From Gemmataceae bacterium (GTDB lineage Bacteria > Planctomycetota > Planctomycetia > Gemmatales > Gemmataceae): 64,000 nucleotides of DNA. Shown in pieces: positions 16,185 through 24,534 of the stretch. Where the stretch lies: positions 1 to 64,000 of the forward strand of contig SIAJ01000011.1 of the NCBI GenBank assembly GCA_009691845.1, written 5' to 3'. Within the stretch, counting starts at the first letter, position 1. Every line of letters begins with the position of its first letter. The notes beneath the pieces are model-generated. The model searched no databases. It had not been told where the DNA came from and was given only the letters and a program-made list of their open reading frames with translations. The translations under genes and the position numbers were made by a program.

Positions 16185-17711
16185 ATGTCCTTCCTCTCCC
16201 TTGCTCCCTCCTCGATCATCACCGGTTGGGATTTTAGTACCGGCTCCGTGAAGTGCCTGGCGTTCGATCTCAAGGGCAACGTCGTGGCTGAGGTGCGTGG
16301 TCCCACGGACTTGTGGACCGAAGGAGGCGTCTCCGAGTTGAACCTGATGCTGCTTGAAGGCCAGGCACGCTCAACCACGCGAGGGATCGCTGCGAAGCTG
16401 AAGGAACTCGGTCGCCTTCAGGACTGGATCGCAGGCGGCATCTCCGCGACGCATCACACGGCCGGGCGGGTGGATCGTCTTGGCAACCAGGTTCGTCGAG
16501 CGATCTGCTGGAACGACCAGACGCTGGCCAAATATCATGCCGTCGGCCTGGAACGACTCGGAGGGCAGGGGGCCGTGAAGCATCTCGTCGGCGGACCATG
16601 GGCGGTACGTTTCAGCCTGAGCCATCTTGTGAAGGATGAAGCAACCCTGGACTCCAAAGATTGGCAAGCGACTGCACAGATTCTGCCGCACGGGCCGTGC
16701 GCAGCAGGCTATCTCACAGGTCGCTTCGATGTGACGAGTGTTTCGTCGGCCGCGTCCACAGGCATCATGGATCTGCGAACGAATCAGTGGCAACACGAGA
16801 TGTTGAACTGTCTCGCCAAGCCCGAAAATCGCGAGGCAGCCTGGAAAACGCTGCCCAGAATCCTGCAGGACATGAACGAACCGATCGGTCCGCTTGCTGA
16901 TGCGGTGGCGATGGATGCGGGCCTGCCCACAGGTCAACGCCCACTCGTGTTTCCCACGCTGGACGACCAGGCCGCAGGACTCGTTGGTGGAGGTGCGGTC
17001 GATGCGGGACACGTGGCCATCATTCTTGGCAACTCAGCCGTCGTGAACTCGTCCGCCGCATGTGCCCCGCAGTCCGGCACGCTCGACGCAATGAAATTGA
17101 ACTGGGGACCGTATCTCTGGATGCGATGTTACAGCAACGGTGCTCAGTTTCTCGATCGCGTCCTTGGCCCGAAACCGGATTGGGCCATATTGGAGAAAGC
17201 AGGACGAGCGGTTCCGCCCGGCTGCAACGGCACAAGTGTACTGCCATTCGTGTTGTCGGAACCATCGCTCGGCATACATTCACCACGTTTCGAGTGGTTC
17301 CCCAAGGAGCCGGCCGATCTTGGTCTGCGTTATCGTGCCTCGCTGGAAGCGCTCGCCTATCTCATTGGGTTGGCTGTAAAAGAGCACGAAGCGGCTGGCC
17401 AGAAGATTACGAGGATTACCGCCTCGGGGGGCATCGCCCAGAGCGACCTCATGCTGGAAATCCTGGCGAGCGTCATCGGGAAACCGCTCGAGCGATTGGT
17501 GAGCAACGAAGGGACCGCCCTAGGAGCTGCTGTAGTCGGCTTGGCGGGAATGGAATCGTTCACACGAAAGCAGAAGGGAATTGCCGACGACTTCTCCGTC
17601 GGCGATGCAGTGAGAGAACTCGTCCGTTTTCGAGATTCGGTAATGCCTGTGGGCGAATGGCTGGCGGCTTATGGTCGGGGAATCGAGGATTTTCGGCGGC
17701 GGAACGGGTAA
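16185..17711 (+). CDS. xylB: FGGY-family carbohydrate kinase, xylulokinase-like
   Basis: 508 residues. The first FGGY domain starts at GWDFSTGSVKCLAFDLKGNV (about 14-33) and contains the base-bearing CWNDQT motif at about 108; the second has HVAIILGNSAVVN and the nucleotide-binding ITASGGIAQSDLMLEILASV at about 407-426 with EGTALGAAVVG after it. FGGY kinases phosphorylate sugars or polyols with ATP; xylulose is the closest family guess, but the substrate is not proven by sequence. The start ATG 16185 follows the palindromic gap. Its 3' end overlaps the read-through frame of the glycosyltransferase remnant on the other strand. Confidence 0.85.
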   Translation: MSFLSLAPSSIITGWDFSTGSVKCLAFDLKGNVVAEVRGPTDLWTEGGVSELNLMLLEGQARSTTRGIAAKLKELGRLQDWIAGGISATHHTAGRVDRLGNQVRRAICWNDQTLAKYHAVGLERLGGQGAVKHLVGGPWAVRFSLSHLVKDEATLDSKDWQATAQILPHGPCAAGYLTGRFDVTSVSSAASTGIMDLRTNQWQHEMLNCLAKPENREAAWKTLPRILQDMNEPIGPLADAVAMDAGLPTGQRPLVFPTLDDQAAGLVGGGAVDAGHVAIILGNSAVVNSSAACAPQSGTLDAMKLNWGPYLWMRCYSNGAQFLDRVLGPKPDWAILEKAGRAVPPGCNGTSVLPFVLSEPSLGIHSPRFEWFPKEPADLGLRYRASLEALAYLIGLAVKEHEAAGQKITRITASGGIAQSDLMLEILASVIGKPLERLVSNEGTALGAAVVGLAGMESFTRKQKGIADDFSVGDAVRELVRFRDSVMPVGEWLAAYGRGIEDFRRRNG

Positions 17712-17719
17712 TTCTTACA

Positions 17720-18330
17720 GAGTACCAAGGTGATAGAAGGAACTTCCGATGCTCGACGAGTTCCGCAGTCAAGCCGTAGCTTCGGCCTCGCCAGCTAGTA
17801 GACAGGCCCAGTGTGGATCGCATCAGTGCGAACCACTGGATCGCCAAGAGCAGCGAGATGCTGACTGGATGCAGCAAGGCACCGAAGATTGATTCTCGAC
17901 AGCGAATCGTACCGATTATTCTGGGAAGATACGCAAGCAATACGGCACACGCAGCGATGGGAATAGTCCGGGGAGCGAGAATTGGCGCGAAGGCTAATAC
18001 GACGACTGATAACACCTGCTTCACTAACAGCACAAGCGTGATGGGAACGATTTTTTCCGGACTCTCAATTCCCTCACTCGCATTTTTCGCCTGGCCCATC
18101 AAGACTTCGTGGGCGTCGTGATAAATGCGACATTCGGCAAACTGCATCGCATCGATTAGATCGGTCCGCAGTCCCAGGTTTCGCATCGCACGAGGGAGAG
18201 CAATGCCGTCCATCAGCGAGGCCTTGATCGCAGCATGCCCGCCTGTTTCTTCGTAAACCGTTCGCCGGGCCAGGAACATCTGGCCACAACACGCGGCGTG
18301 GCCTGGCTTGGTCCGCCAGCGCATGCGGCC
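17720..18330 (-). pseudogene. 3' fragment of a CrtQ-like glycosyltransferase (broken)
   Basis: The minus-strand frame encodes the C-terminal half of a family-2 carotenoid-type glycosyltransferase: GHAACCGQMFLARRTVYEET, GGHAAIKASLMDGIALPRAM, then a membrane region (VLLVKQVLSVVVLAFAPILA) and STSWRGRSYGL near the end. The N-terminal catalytic half with its DxD region is missing, and the frame runs past its natural end into antisense xylB. At the 5' side it joins, in another frame, directly to the acyltransferase fragment. Before breakage this would have added a sugar to a carotenoid carboxylate. Its limits are approximate. Confidence 0.75.
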
Positions 18331-18688
18331 GCTCCAGAATCTCTGCCCCCACCTGCAGAAATCGGCGTGCAACGGGGATGGTGCCCAGTTCAATCCCGAA
18401 CAAACCAAGCCGGCTGAGAATGCGATATTTTTGCAGGGACTCTGAATTCATCGATGCGTACAGTTCGCGGTCCATAAACTTCGCGGCCAGGACCATGCCA
18501 ATCAGAGGGTCCCACCAAGAAGGATGATTCATTACCACGAGGATCGGTCCAGGTGGGAATGTTCACCTGCCCCCTTGCTTGGAGACACGAACCGCGTGGA
18601 AGTGCCGACGAACATAACGCGTGGCGTACCAAGTGAACCAACGACTTAGCCAGCGCGAGCGACGCGTGATCGGTGAGTTGGCATTCAA
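18331..18688 (-). pseudogene. 5' fragment of a CrtO-like/PlsC acyltransferase (broken, with in-frame TGA)
   Basis: Read from TTG 18688, just after the desaturase stop, the frame gives SRWLSRWFTWYATRYVRRHF, then TGA at 18565-18563, then PPGPILVVMNHPSWWDPLIG and VARRFLQVGAEILERP. NHPSWWDP is the acyltransferase HxxxxD block. Homology stops at about 18331, where sequence of a glycosyltransferase begins out of frame. The gene thus has a nonsense codon and has lost its 3' half. In C30 carotenoid clusters an acyltransferase of this type ends the pathway beside a glycosyltransferase. Confidence 0.75.
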
Positions 18689-18694
18689 TGAAAA

Positions 18695-20248
18695 TCACGC
18701 GGTGGCAGCAATGGGGTTGTTACGTCGGGAGATCAGGCCGTCCCGATCTAGTGCGTCCGCTGCAATCCAGCCAGACATCAGAACCATAGGCATGCCCGGC
18801 CCAGGATGCGCTGCCCCGCCTGCGAGGTATAGGCCCGGAACGTTGGCACTGCGGTTGCTCGGCTTGAAAGCACCGAAAAAGCGGCCGTGACTGGCAAGTC
18901 CGTAGATGGCCCCTTGCAACACCGAATAGCGCCGGTGAATGTCGGCTGGAGTTAGGAATCGCTCCACTTGAATGGAATCTCGGATCCCCGTGAGGCCGGC
19001 AGTATGTTCCAATTTGTCGAGAATGACTTCGCGGTACTTGGGATACATCGCGTTCCAGTCGTGCTCCGAGCGCATGTAGGGCGTATGCACGAGAACGTAG
19101 AGTGCTTCGCCTCCGGGCGGCGCGACTTCAGGCTCGGTGCAAGCGGGAGCACATACGTAGCAAGTCGGATCTGGAGTTGGTACGCCCTCGCGGTAGATTG
19201 ACGCGAATTCGGCGTGGGCGTTTTCGGAGAACACGAAGTTGTGATGCAAGAGCTGATCGTATCGGCGATTCAATCCGAGATAAAGGACAACGCCCGAACA
19301 CGCAGGTTCATACGTACGGCGTCGATTGAACTGTGCGGCAGGTTTGCCGCCAACCAGTTCTCGATAGGTTCGGACCGAGTCCATATTCGAGACTACCGCA
19401 CCCAATGGCTCCTCGACGCCGTCCTCGGTAGCGATGCCACGAACCTTGCCGCGTAAATCCAGCAAAATCTTGGATACGCCTGCACCCGTTCGTATCTCCA
19501 CGCCGAGTTCGCGAGCCAACTGTTCCAGTGCGACCGGCACGGCCCGGGTGCCGCCACGCGGATACCAGATGCCCTCATCCGTTTGCATACGGGCGATGCC
19601 ACAAAGCACGGCCGGGGCGGCTTCCGGCGACGAGCCAACATACTGAGTGAAATGGTCCAGTATCTGGGCAACGTGCGGCTCGGGAACATGCTTCCGCACG
19701 GTGCCGGCCACGCTCCAACCTTGCCGCATCCGCACAAGTTCGACTAACAATTCGCCCGGGCTGAGAACCTTTTGCTTGAACATGTCCCGCAGCGATTCAA
19801 CGGGCCGCCAGAAGAAAATGCGATCGGAAAGTGTCTTCATCCGGCCCGAAAACGCCATGAAATCGCGGTAGCCCTTTCCCAGGCCCGGGGAGAACGCTTC
19901 GCAGCGGCTGGCCATTTCCTCGATATCTTCGACCAGATCGAGAGCAGGGCGGTCCGGGAAGAAGCATCGCCATTGGGGATCGAGCCGAATCAGGTCGAGC
20001 CGGCTTTGCAGCGAAAGCCCGGCCTCCGCGAAGAGCTTTTCCAACACCGATGGCATCGTCAAAATCGTCGGCCCCATGTCGAAGCGATAGCCATCGACAT
20101 TCAACTCGGCTGCCTTGCCGCCTAACCACGAGTTTCGCTCGAATAGTACGACATCGTAGCCGCGGGCTGCCAGTGTCGTGGCTGCGGCAAGCCCACCCAG
20201 ACCACCACCAATTACACCGATTCTCTCCTTGGGCTGAGGTGATGTCAT
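18695..20248 (-). CDS. CrtI-family carotenoid desaturase/oxidase (C30 CrtN/CrtP-like), second copy
   Basis: 517 residues. The dinucleotide-binding motif GVIGGGLGGLAAATTLAARG (about 11-30) is followed by FERNSWLGGKAAELNVDGYRFDMGPT, the CrtI-family signature, and the C-terminal FAD site GLYLAGGAAHPGPGMPMVLMSG. Such flavoenzymes desaturate or oxidise acyclic carotenes. The start overlaps the previous gene by ATGA (20245-20248), so translation is coupled. The two adjacent CrtI-type genes plus a squalene/phytoene synthase match the CrtN/CrtP pair of C30 carotenoid operons; which is the desaturase cannot be decided here. Confidence 0.9.
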   Translation of the reverse strand: MTSPQPKERIGVIGGGLGGLAAATTLAARGYDVVLFERNSWLGGKAAELNVDGYRFDMGPTILTMPSVLEKLFAEAGLSLQSRLDLIRLDPQWRCFFPDRPALDLVEDIEEMASRCEAFSPGLGKGYRDFMAFSGRMKTLSDRIFFWRPVESLRDMFKQKVLSPGELLVELVRMRQGWSVAGTVRKHVPEPHVAQILDHFTQYVGSSPEAAPAVLCGIARMQTDEGIWYPRGGTRAVPVALEQLARELGVEIRTGAGVSKILLDLRGKVRGIATEDGVEEPLGAVVSNMDSVRTYRELVGGKPAAQFNRRRTYEPACSGVVLYLGLNRRYDQLLHHNFVFSENAHAEFASIYREGVPTPDPTCYVCAPACTEPEVAPPGGEALYVLVHTPYMRSEHDWNAMYPKYREVILDKLEHTAGLTGIRDSIQVERFLTPADIHRRYSVLQGAIYGLASHGRFFGAFKPSNRSANVPGLYLAGGAAHPGPGMPMVLMSGWIAADALDRDGLISRRNNPIAATA

Positions 20249-21801
20249 CGCTCGCCTCCGACCATGGAAGCCCGCAAATTACCGACTGGGTGACGATTCG
20301 AAGGCGTTAGCCAGTCAGTCGGTTTGCCGAAATCTTCGAGCAACAATCGCGAGGCTATGCGTGCCGATTCATAAATCACCGGCAAGCCACTGCCCGGATG
20401 CGTGCCGCCCCCCGTAAGGTAAACGCCGTCCACATCCTCAAAGCGATTCCTCGGCCGCATGTGCAGCATCTGCCCAAGATTGTGAGCAAGGTTGAAAGTT
20501 GCCCCGAGATGGATGTCGTGGCCGACATCCCAATCGGCAGGTGTCATCACTCGTTCGCTTTGGATTCTTCGTTCGATATCCGTTATGCCGACCTTGCCAA
20601 GCTGGCGAAGAACTGTTTTCCGGAAGGCACCTTTCTCCTGTGACCAATCGACATTCTCGTGCTGATGAGTCACCGGAACGAGTACATACAGCGTGCTGTG
20701 CCCGGGCGGAGCAAGGGACGGATCTGTAATGCAAGCGTTCTGAACGTAAATCGGCGGATCGTCCGAGAGTCGATGGTGCTTCTCGATGTCCGCGAGGTTC
20801 TCGGTGTATCCTCCCGGCAGATAGATGGTGTGATGGGCCAAATGCTCGTTCGTGCCTTCGATGCCCAGATACATCATGAATGTGGAACACGAGAACTTCT
20901 TCTTGGCGATTCGAGCGTTGGTCCAGCGTTTGCGCAGTCGATCCGGCACGAGGCGGGTTATCGCACGCGCGAAGTCGGCATTCACAATCACAGCATCCGC
21001 ATCGTAAACACCTGCATCCGTCCGCACGCCGACGGCTCGTCGCCCTTCGAACAAAATCTCTTGAACGCCTTCGTCCAGATGAACCTGTGCCCCCAGGTCG
21101 CGAGCACATTGTGCCATTGCCGTGCTCACTGCACCACAGCCGCCGACAGGGTGGAACACCCCAAAATCGTGCTCAAGATACGAGAGGATCGAAAACAGAC
21201 TCGGACATTTGAACGGCGACATACCCAGATACTTGGATTGAAACGAGAACGCCAAACGCACACGCGGATCCTGAAAGTAACGCTTGAGTTCTCCGTCCAC
21301 GGACAGCCAGGGTTTTAGCCACGGCACGATCTTGAGCATCGGGCTCGACAGCAAGGCTCGCCAGTTTGAGAACGGCATCTGCAAAACAGGGCTAACGCGG
21401 GCGAACTTGCGCCGTGTCTCCTCGATAAACCGCACGTAATTGGGACCATCGGCAGCCGAGAAGGCAGAGATCTCCTTCGCCATTCTCTCCGCGTCCGGCG
21501 TGACGTTCATTGTGCCGCCGCTGCCATAGACGATGCGGTACAGGGGATCGAGGCGAAGGAGTTTAACCTCGGCGTTCAAGTCGCGGCCTACGGCCGAGAA
21601 GATCTCTTCAAGAATTCGCGGGTAAAGAAAGAACGTCGGACCCAGATCGAACTGGTATCCACCTTCAATCATCGTTGAAGTTCGTCCACCGAGATGCGGC
21701 TGGCGTTCGAAGATCCGCACGTCCATGCCGGCATGGCTGAGCAGCATTGCGGAAGCGAGGCCGCCAGGCCCGCCTCCAACAATAGCGATTCGTCGTCTCA
21801 T
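20245..21801 (-). CDS. CrtI-family carotenoid desaturase/oxidase, first copy
   Basis: 518 residues from ATG 21801, chosen because it forms an ATGA overlap with the stop of the synthase gene; an ATG at 21813 would add four residues. The N-terminus RIAIVGGGPGGLASAMLLSH and IFERQPHLGGRTSTMIEGGY, FDLGPTFFLYP, and the C-terminal VYLTGGGTHPGSGLPVIYES are CrtI-family landmarks. It lies between the synthase and the second desaturase in a gapless minus-strand operon. One of the pair probably makes the conjugated polyene and the other oxidises its end group. Confidence 0.9.
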   Translation of the reverse strand: MRRRIAIVGGGPGGLASAMLLSHAGMDVRIFERQPHLGGRTSTMIEGGYQFDLGPTFFLYPRILEEIFSAVGRDLNAEVKLLRLDPLYRIVYGSGGTMNVTPDAERMAKEISAFSAADGPNYVRFIEETRRKFARVSPVLQMPFSNWRALLSSPMLKIVPWLKPWLSVDGELKRYFQDPRVRLAFSFQSKYLGMSPFKCPSLFSILSYLEHDFGVFHPVGGCGAVSTAMAQCARDLGAQVHLDEGVQEILFEGRRAVGVRTDAGVYDADAVIVNADFARAITRLVPDRLRKRWTNARIAKKKFSCSTFMMYLGIEGTNEHLAHHTIYLPGGYTENLADIEKHHRLSDDPPIYVQNACITDPSLAPPGHSTLYVLVPVTHQHENVDWSQEKGAFRKTVLRQLGKVGITDIERRIQSERVMTPADWDVGHDIHLGATFNLAHNLGQMLHMRPRNRFEDVDGVYLTGGGTHPGSGLPVIYESARIASRLLLEDFGKPTDWLTPSNRHPVGNLRASMVGGER

Positions 21802-22715
21802 GGCGTCCCCCATGCAAACGACCAGATCGACTCGCCCGAGGCGACGGCCTCATGAACGTGACGGCCTATCCGTGCGACTTCCGCTCGCGAAAGCTTAGCA
21901 CCACTTCCCCGAACTTCGACCCCGGCAAGCGTCGCCCCCGCCAACAGCACCGGTAACGCGGTGAAGCGGATGACTCCGTCGGGTGCGCTACCGACTCGAA
22001 GAGCATCAATGTATTCTTGCGAGGACAGCAGATCCTCGCGTGCAATGGCCAGCAAGTCTTGCAGAGTGACATCGGGGGGGATCAAGAAACGCCTTTCGTG
22101 AACATCGGCCTTGGCATCTTTCAAGATGTTCACCAGTTGAAGGCCTTCACCAAAGCGAACCGCACGTCCGCGAAGTTCGTCGGCCACACCTGCAAGTGTT
22201 GGGCATTCGAGCAGGAACAACTCGGTTATCATCTCGCCAACAATGCCCGCGACCGCATAGCAGTAGTCGCGCAGTTCCGAAAGCGTATTCAACCGTAGAC
22301 GATCGCTCCGGTCGTTTTGCCGTGCAAATTCGATCATCCCGGCAACAGTTCGAAGGGTGTGAGAATTAATCGTCTCGCGAGCACCCTCGGTAAGTTCGTT
22401 ATTCGCACGCAGCAGGCCGGGGAATTCCTGTAAAAGCGAAAGGTATCCCGCATGCTCGAGGGGAGGGTGCTCAAGCCATTCGCGGGCAAGACTTGTTGCA
22501 TGGCTTACATCTGGCCCGCGGAGAACTTGTTCCAGAGATCGCAGAGCCTGGACGCGTGCATCCTTCGACCAGAGTGTGGCGTCTTCCAAGGTGTCGGCGG
22601 TTCGAAAGAGCAAATAGGCCACGGTCACTTGCTGGCGAAGCGGCTCGGGCAAGAGAGGAATGGCCAAAGCAAAAGTGCGGCTAGTTTGATCGAGGAGCAG
22701 CGATAAGTCTGTCAT
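21798..22715 (-). CDS. Squalene/phytoene synthase family protein
   Basis: 305 residues. Two aspartate-rich motifs are visible: FRTADTLED at about 36-44 and QLVNILKDAKAD at about 195-206, with YAVAGIVGEMITELF between them; these bind the diphosphates of two isoprenoid substrates through magnesium. The family condenses two farnesyl-PP to squalene-type or two geranylgeranyl-PP to phytoene-type products. Leading an operon with two CrtI enzymes and acyl/glycosyltransferase remnants, it fits a C30 pathway, as reported for planctomycetes, but chain length cannot be read from sequence. It is the first gene of the operon. Confidence 0.88.
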   Translation of the reverse strand: MTDLSLLLDQTSRTFALAIPLLPEPLRQQVTVAYLLFRTADTLEDATLWSKDARVQALRSLEQVLRGPDVSHATSLAREWLEHPPLEHAGYLSLLQEFPGLLRANNELTEGARETINSHTLRTVAGMIEFARQNDRSDRLRLNTLSELRDYCYAVAGIVGEMITELFLLECPTLAGVADELRGRAVRFGEGLQLVNILKDAKADVHERRFLIPPDVTLQDLLAIAREDLLSSQEYIDALRVGSAPDGVIRFTALPVLLAGATLAGVEVRGSGAKLSRAEVARIGRHVHEAVASGESIWSFAWGTP

Positions 22716-22889
22716 ACACGGTCAAATCCAAATTAATAAATGTAATCGGCACTGGCGCCGTTGACACACCATAGTAGTCCGAGAGTGCACCGATTTCCAC
22801 CCATCAGACCGTCGGCGGAGAAAGAGAAGAGATTTTCTTTCAAGACCCAGCTAGAGGGAGCAAGAAGCACCATTCAAGAATGCAACGGA

Positions 22890-24335
22890 TTACCGCTTCT
22901 TCTTTTTCTTCTTCCGCTCCTCCGCACGCTCTTTCGCGCTCTTGCGGTGACCGGTGTTTCCCTTGGTTTTCAGCATCCCCTCGTTGCCAGGATTGAACGC
23001 CCCCATCTTTGTCATGCCCGTGACCATTTTGATTCGTTGCCAGACGCTCATCGACATCATTTGCTTCATGAGGGCGCGAACGGTGTCGAACTGTTTGAGG
23101 AACTGCGTCACCTCGTGCGACTGCACACCGCTGCCTGTTGCGATGCGTCGTCGTCGGCCCGCATCGATGACATCCGGGTCGTTGCGTTCCTTCTTGGTCA
23201 TCGAGTCGATCATGCCCTGGACACGCTTCAATGCGACTTCAGGATCTTCGCCTTCGGGGATCATCTCGGCCATGCCGGGCATGCGGCCGATCATGTCCTT
23301 CATTCCCATTTTTTGGATGTTCTGGAAATGCATCCGGAAATCGTCGAGCGTGAACTGGCCTTTCTCAAGTGCCTCTTGCTGCTTCTTGAGATCCTCCTCG
23401 GAAACCTGACTCTGAATCTGTTGGACCTTCTCGACCAGCCCCATCAAGTCGCCCTGACCCATGATTCGGCTGGCCATGCTCTCCGGCCGGAATTCTTCGA
23501 GAGCCTGCAATTTCTCGCCGACGCCGATGAATTTGATCTGAACGCCCGTGATGGCCTTGATTGACAGAGCCGCACCACCGCGAGCGTCGCCATCCAGTTT
23601 CGTGAGAATCGTTCCGTTGAGCGTGAGAGCATCGTTGAACGTCTTGGCAACATTGACCGCCTCCTGGCCAATCATCGCATCGACCACGAGATAGACATGA
23701 TCGGGCTGAACCTGGCGATCGATTTCGTTCAGCTCATCCATCAACTCCTTGTCGATCTGCAATCGCCCGGCCGTATCGAGGATGATCACGTCCAGGCTGT
23801 TTTGCTTGGCAAACGCGACGGCGTTCTTACACACCTGAACCGGGCTAGTTGCCTCCGAAAAAACGGGGACCTTGATTTGCTCGCCCAGGACTTTCAACTG
23901 ATCGACGGCGGCAGGACGCTGCAAGTCGGCGGCAACGAGCAGTGGTCGCCGGCCTTGATCGCGCAACTTGAGGGCCAATTTTCCGCAGGTCGTCGTTTTA
24001 CCGGCCCCCTGAAGACCGCACATCATGAGGATGGCGGGACGATCCTTGAAGACCGGGATTTTGTGATCGACCGGCCCCATCAGGCCAACGAGTTCATCAA
24101 AGACAATCTTGACGATCTGATCGGCCGGGTTGACGCGTTCGAGCACATCCTGCCCGACCGCTTGTTCTTCCACGCGCGCAATGAAGTCGTTGGTGACGTT
24201 GAAGTTAACGTCGGCTTCGAGAAAAGCACGACGAACTTCGCGAAGTCCTTCACGGATGTTCTCTGCCGAGAGCCGGCCACGACCGCGAAGCTTGCCGAGC
24301 GCCTCGCGAAGACCTTTCTGAATGCCATCGAACAT
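22890..24335 (-). CDS. ffh: Signal recognition particle protein Ffh
   Basis: 481 residues, usual length. The N domain (MFDGIQKGLREALGKLRGRG) precedes the G domain with G1 GLQGAGKTTTCGKLA, DTAGRLQIDKEL, and TKLDGDARGGAAL, then the methionine-rich M domain (FRMHFQNIQKMGMKDMIGRM, GRRRRIATGSG) that binds 4.5S RNA and signal sequences. It ends in a basic lysine run. It delivers nascent membrane and secreted proteins to FtsY. No 4.5S RNA is evident beside it. Confidence 0.97.
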   Translation of the reverse strand: MFDGIQKGLREALGKLRGRGRLSAENIREGLREVRRAFLEADVNFNVTNDFIARVEEQAVGQDVLERVNPADQIVKIVFDELVGLMGPVDHKIPVFKDRPAILMMCGLQGAGKTTTCGKLALKLRDQGRRPLLVAADLQRPAAVDQLKVLGEQIKVPVFSEATSPVQVCKNAVAFAKQNSLDVIILDTAGRLQIDKELMDELNEIDRQVQPDHVYLVVDAMIGQEAVNVAKTFNDALTLNGTILTKLDGDARGGAALSIKAITGVQIKFIGVGEKLQALEEFRPESMASRIMGQGDLMGLVEKVQQIQSQVSEEDLKKQQEALEKGQFTLDDFRMHFQNIQKMGMKDMIGRMPGMAEMIPEGEDPEVALKRVQGMIDSMTKKERNDPDVIDAGRRRRIATGSGVQSHEVTQFLKQFDTVRALMKQMMSMSVWQRIKMVTGMTKMGAFNPGNEGMLKTKGNTGHRKSAKERAEERKKKKKKR

Positions 24336-24432
24336 GCGATCTTCACCACGGAACGTGCGGAAAAGTAAAATCGAATTTTAGGAGTGCGCAACGACTAATA
24401 CAACGGGACAAGCAAGGTCGAATTTCTCGCTC

Positions 24433-24522
24433 AGGCGAGCGGTGCTCCGTCGGGAGCCCGATGACGGTAGCGGTGCGCCATATCACAAAGGCATCGGGCT
24501 CCTTACGGAGCACCGCTCGCCT
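24433..24522. repeat. 31-bp imperfect inverted repeat (GGAGC/GGGCTCC type)
   Basis: 24433-24463 and 24492-24522 are inverted copies matching at 29 of 31 positions, with a 28-nt centre. The arm starts AGGCGAGCGGTGCTCCGT and ends GGAGCCCGATG. It ends 12 bp before the next start codon, just upstream of its GGAG ribosome-binding site, so its hairpin could affect translation. A related half-arm lies at 54957-54985. Confidence 0.8.
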
Positions 24523-24534
24523 TTGGAGAATCTC

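Noticed and set aside
18563-18565. In-frame TGA of the acyltransferase read as selenocysteine
   Set aside because: No selenocysteine-type context is evident and the gene is also truncated and fused, so a nonsense mutation is simpler.
22761-23564. Plus-strand frame of 267 codons opposite ffh
   Set aside because: Antisense shadow of Ffh.
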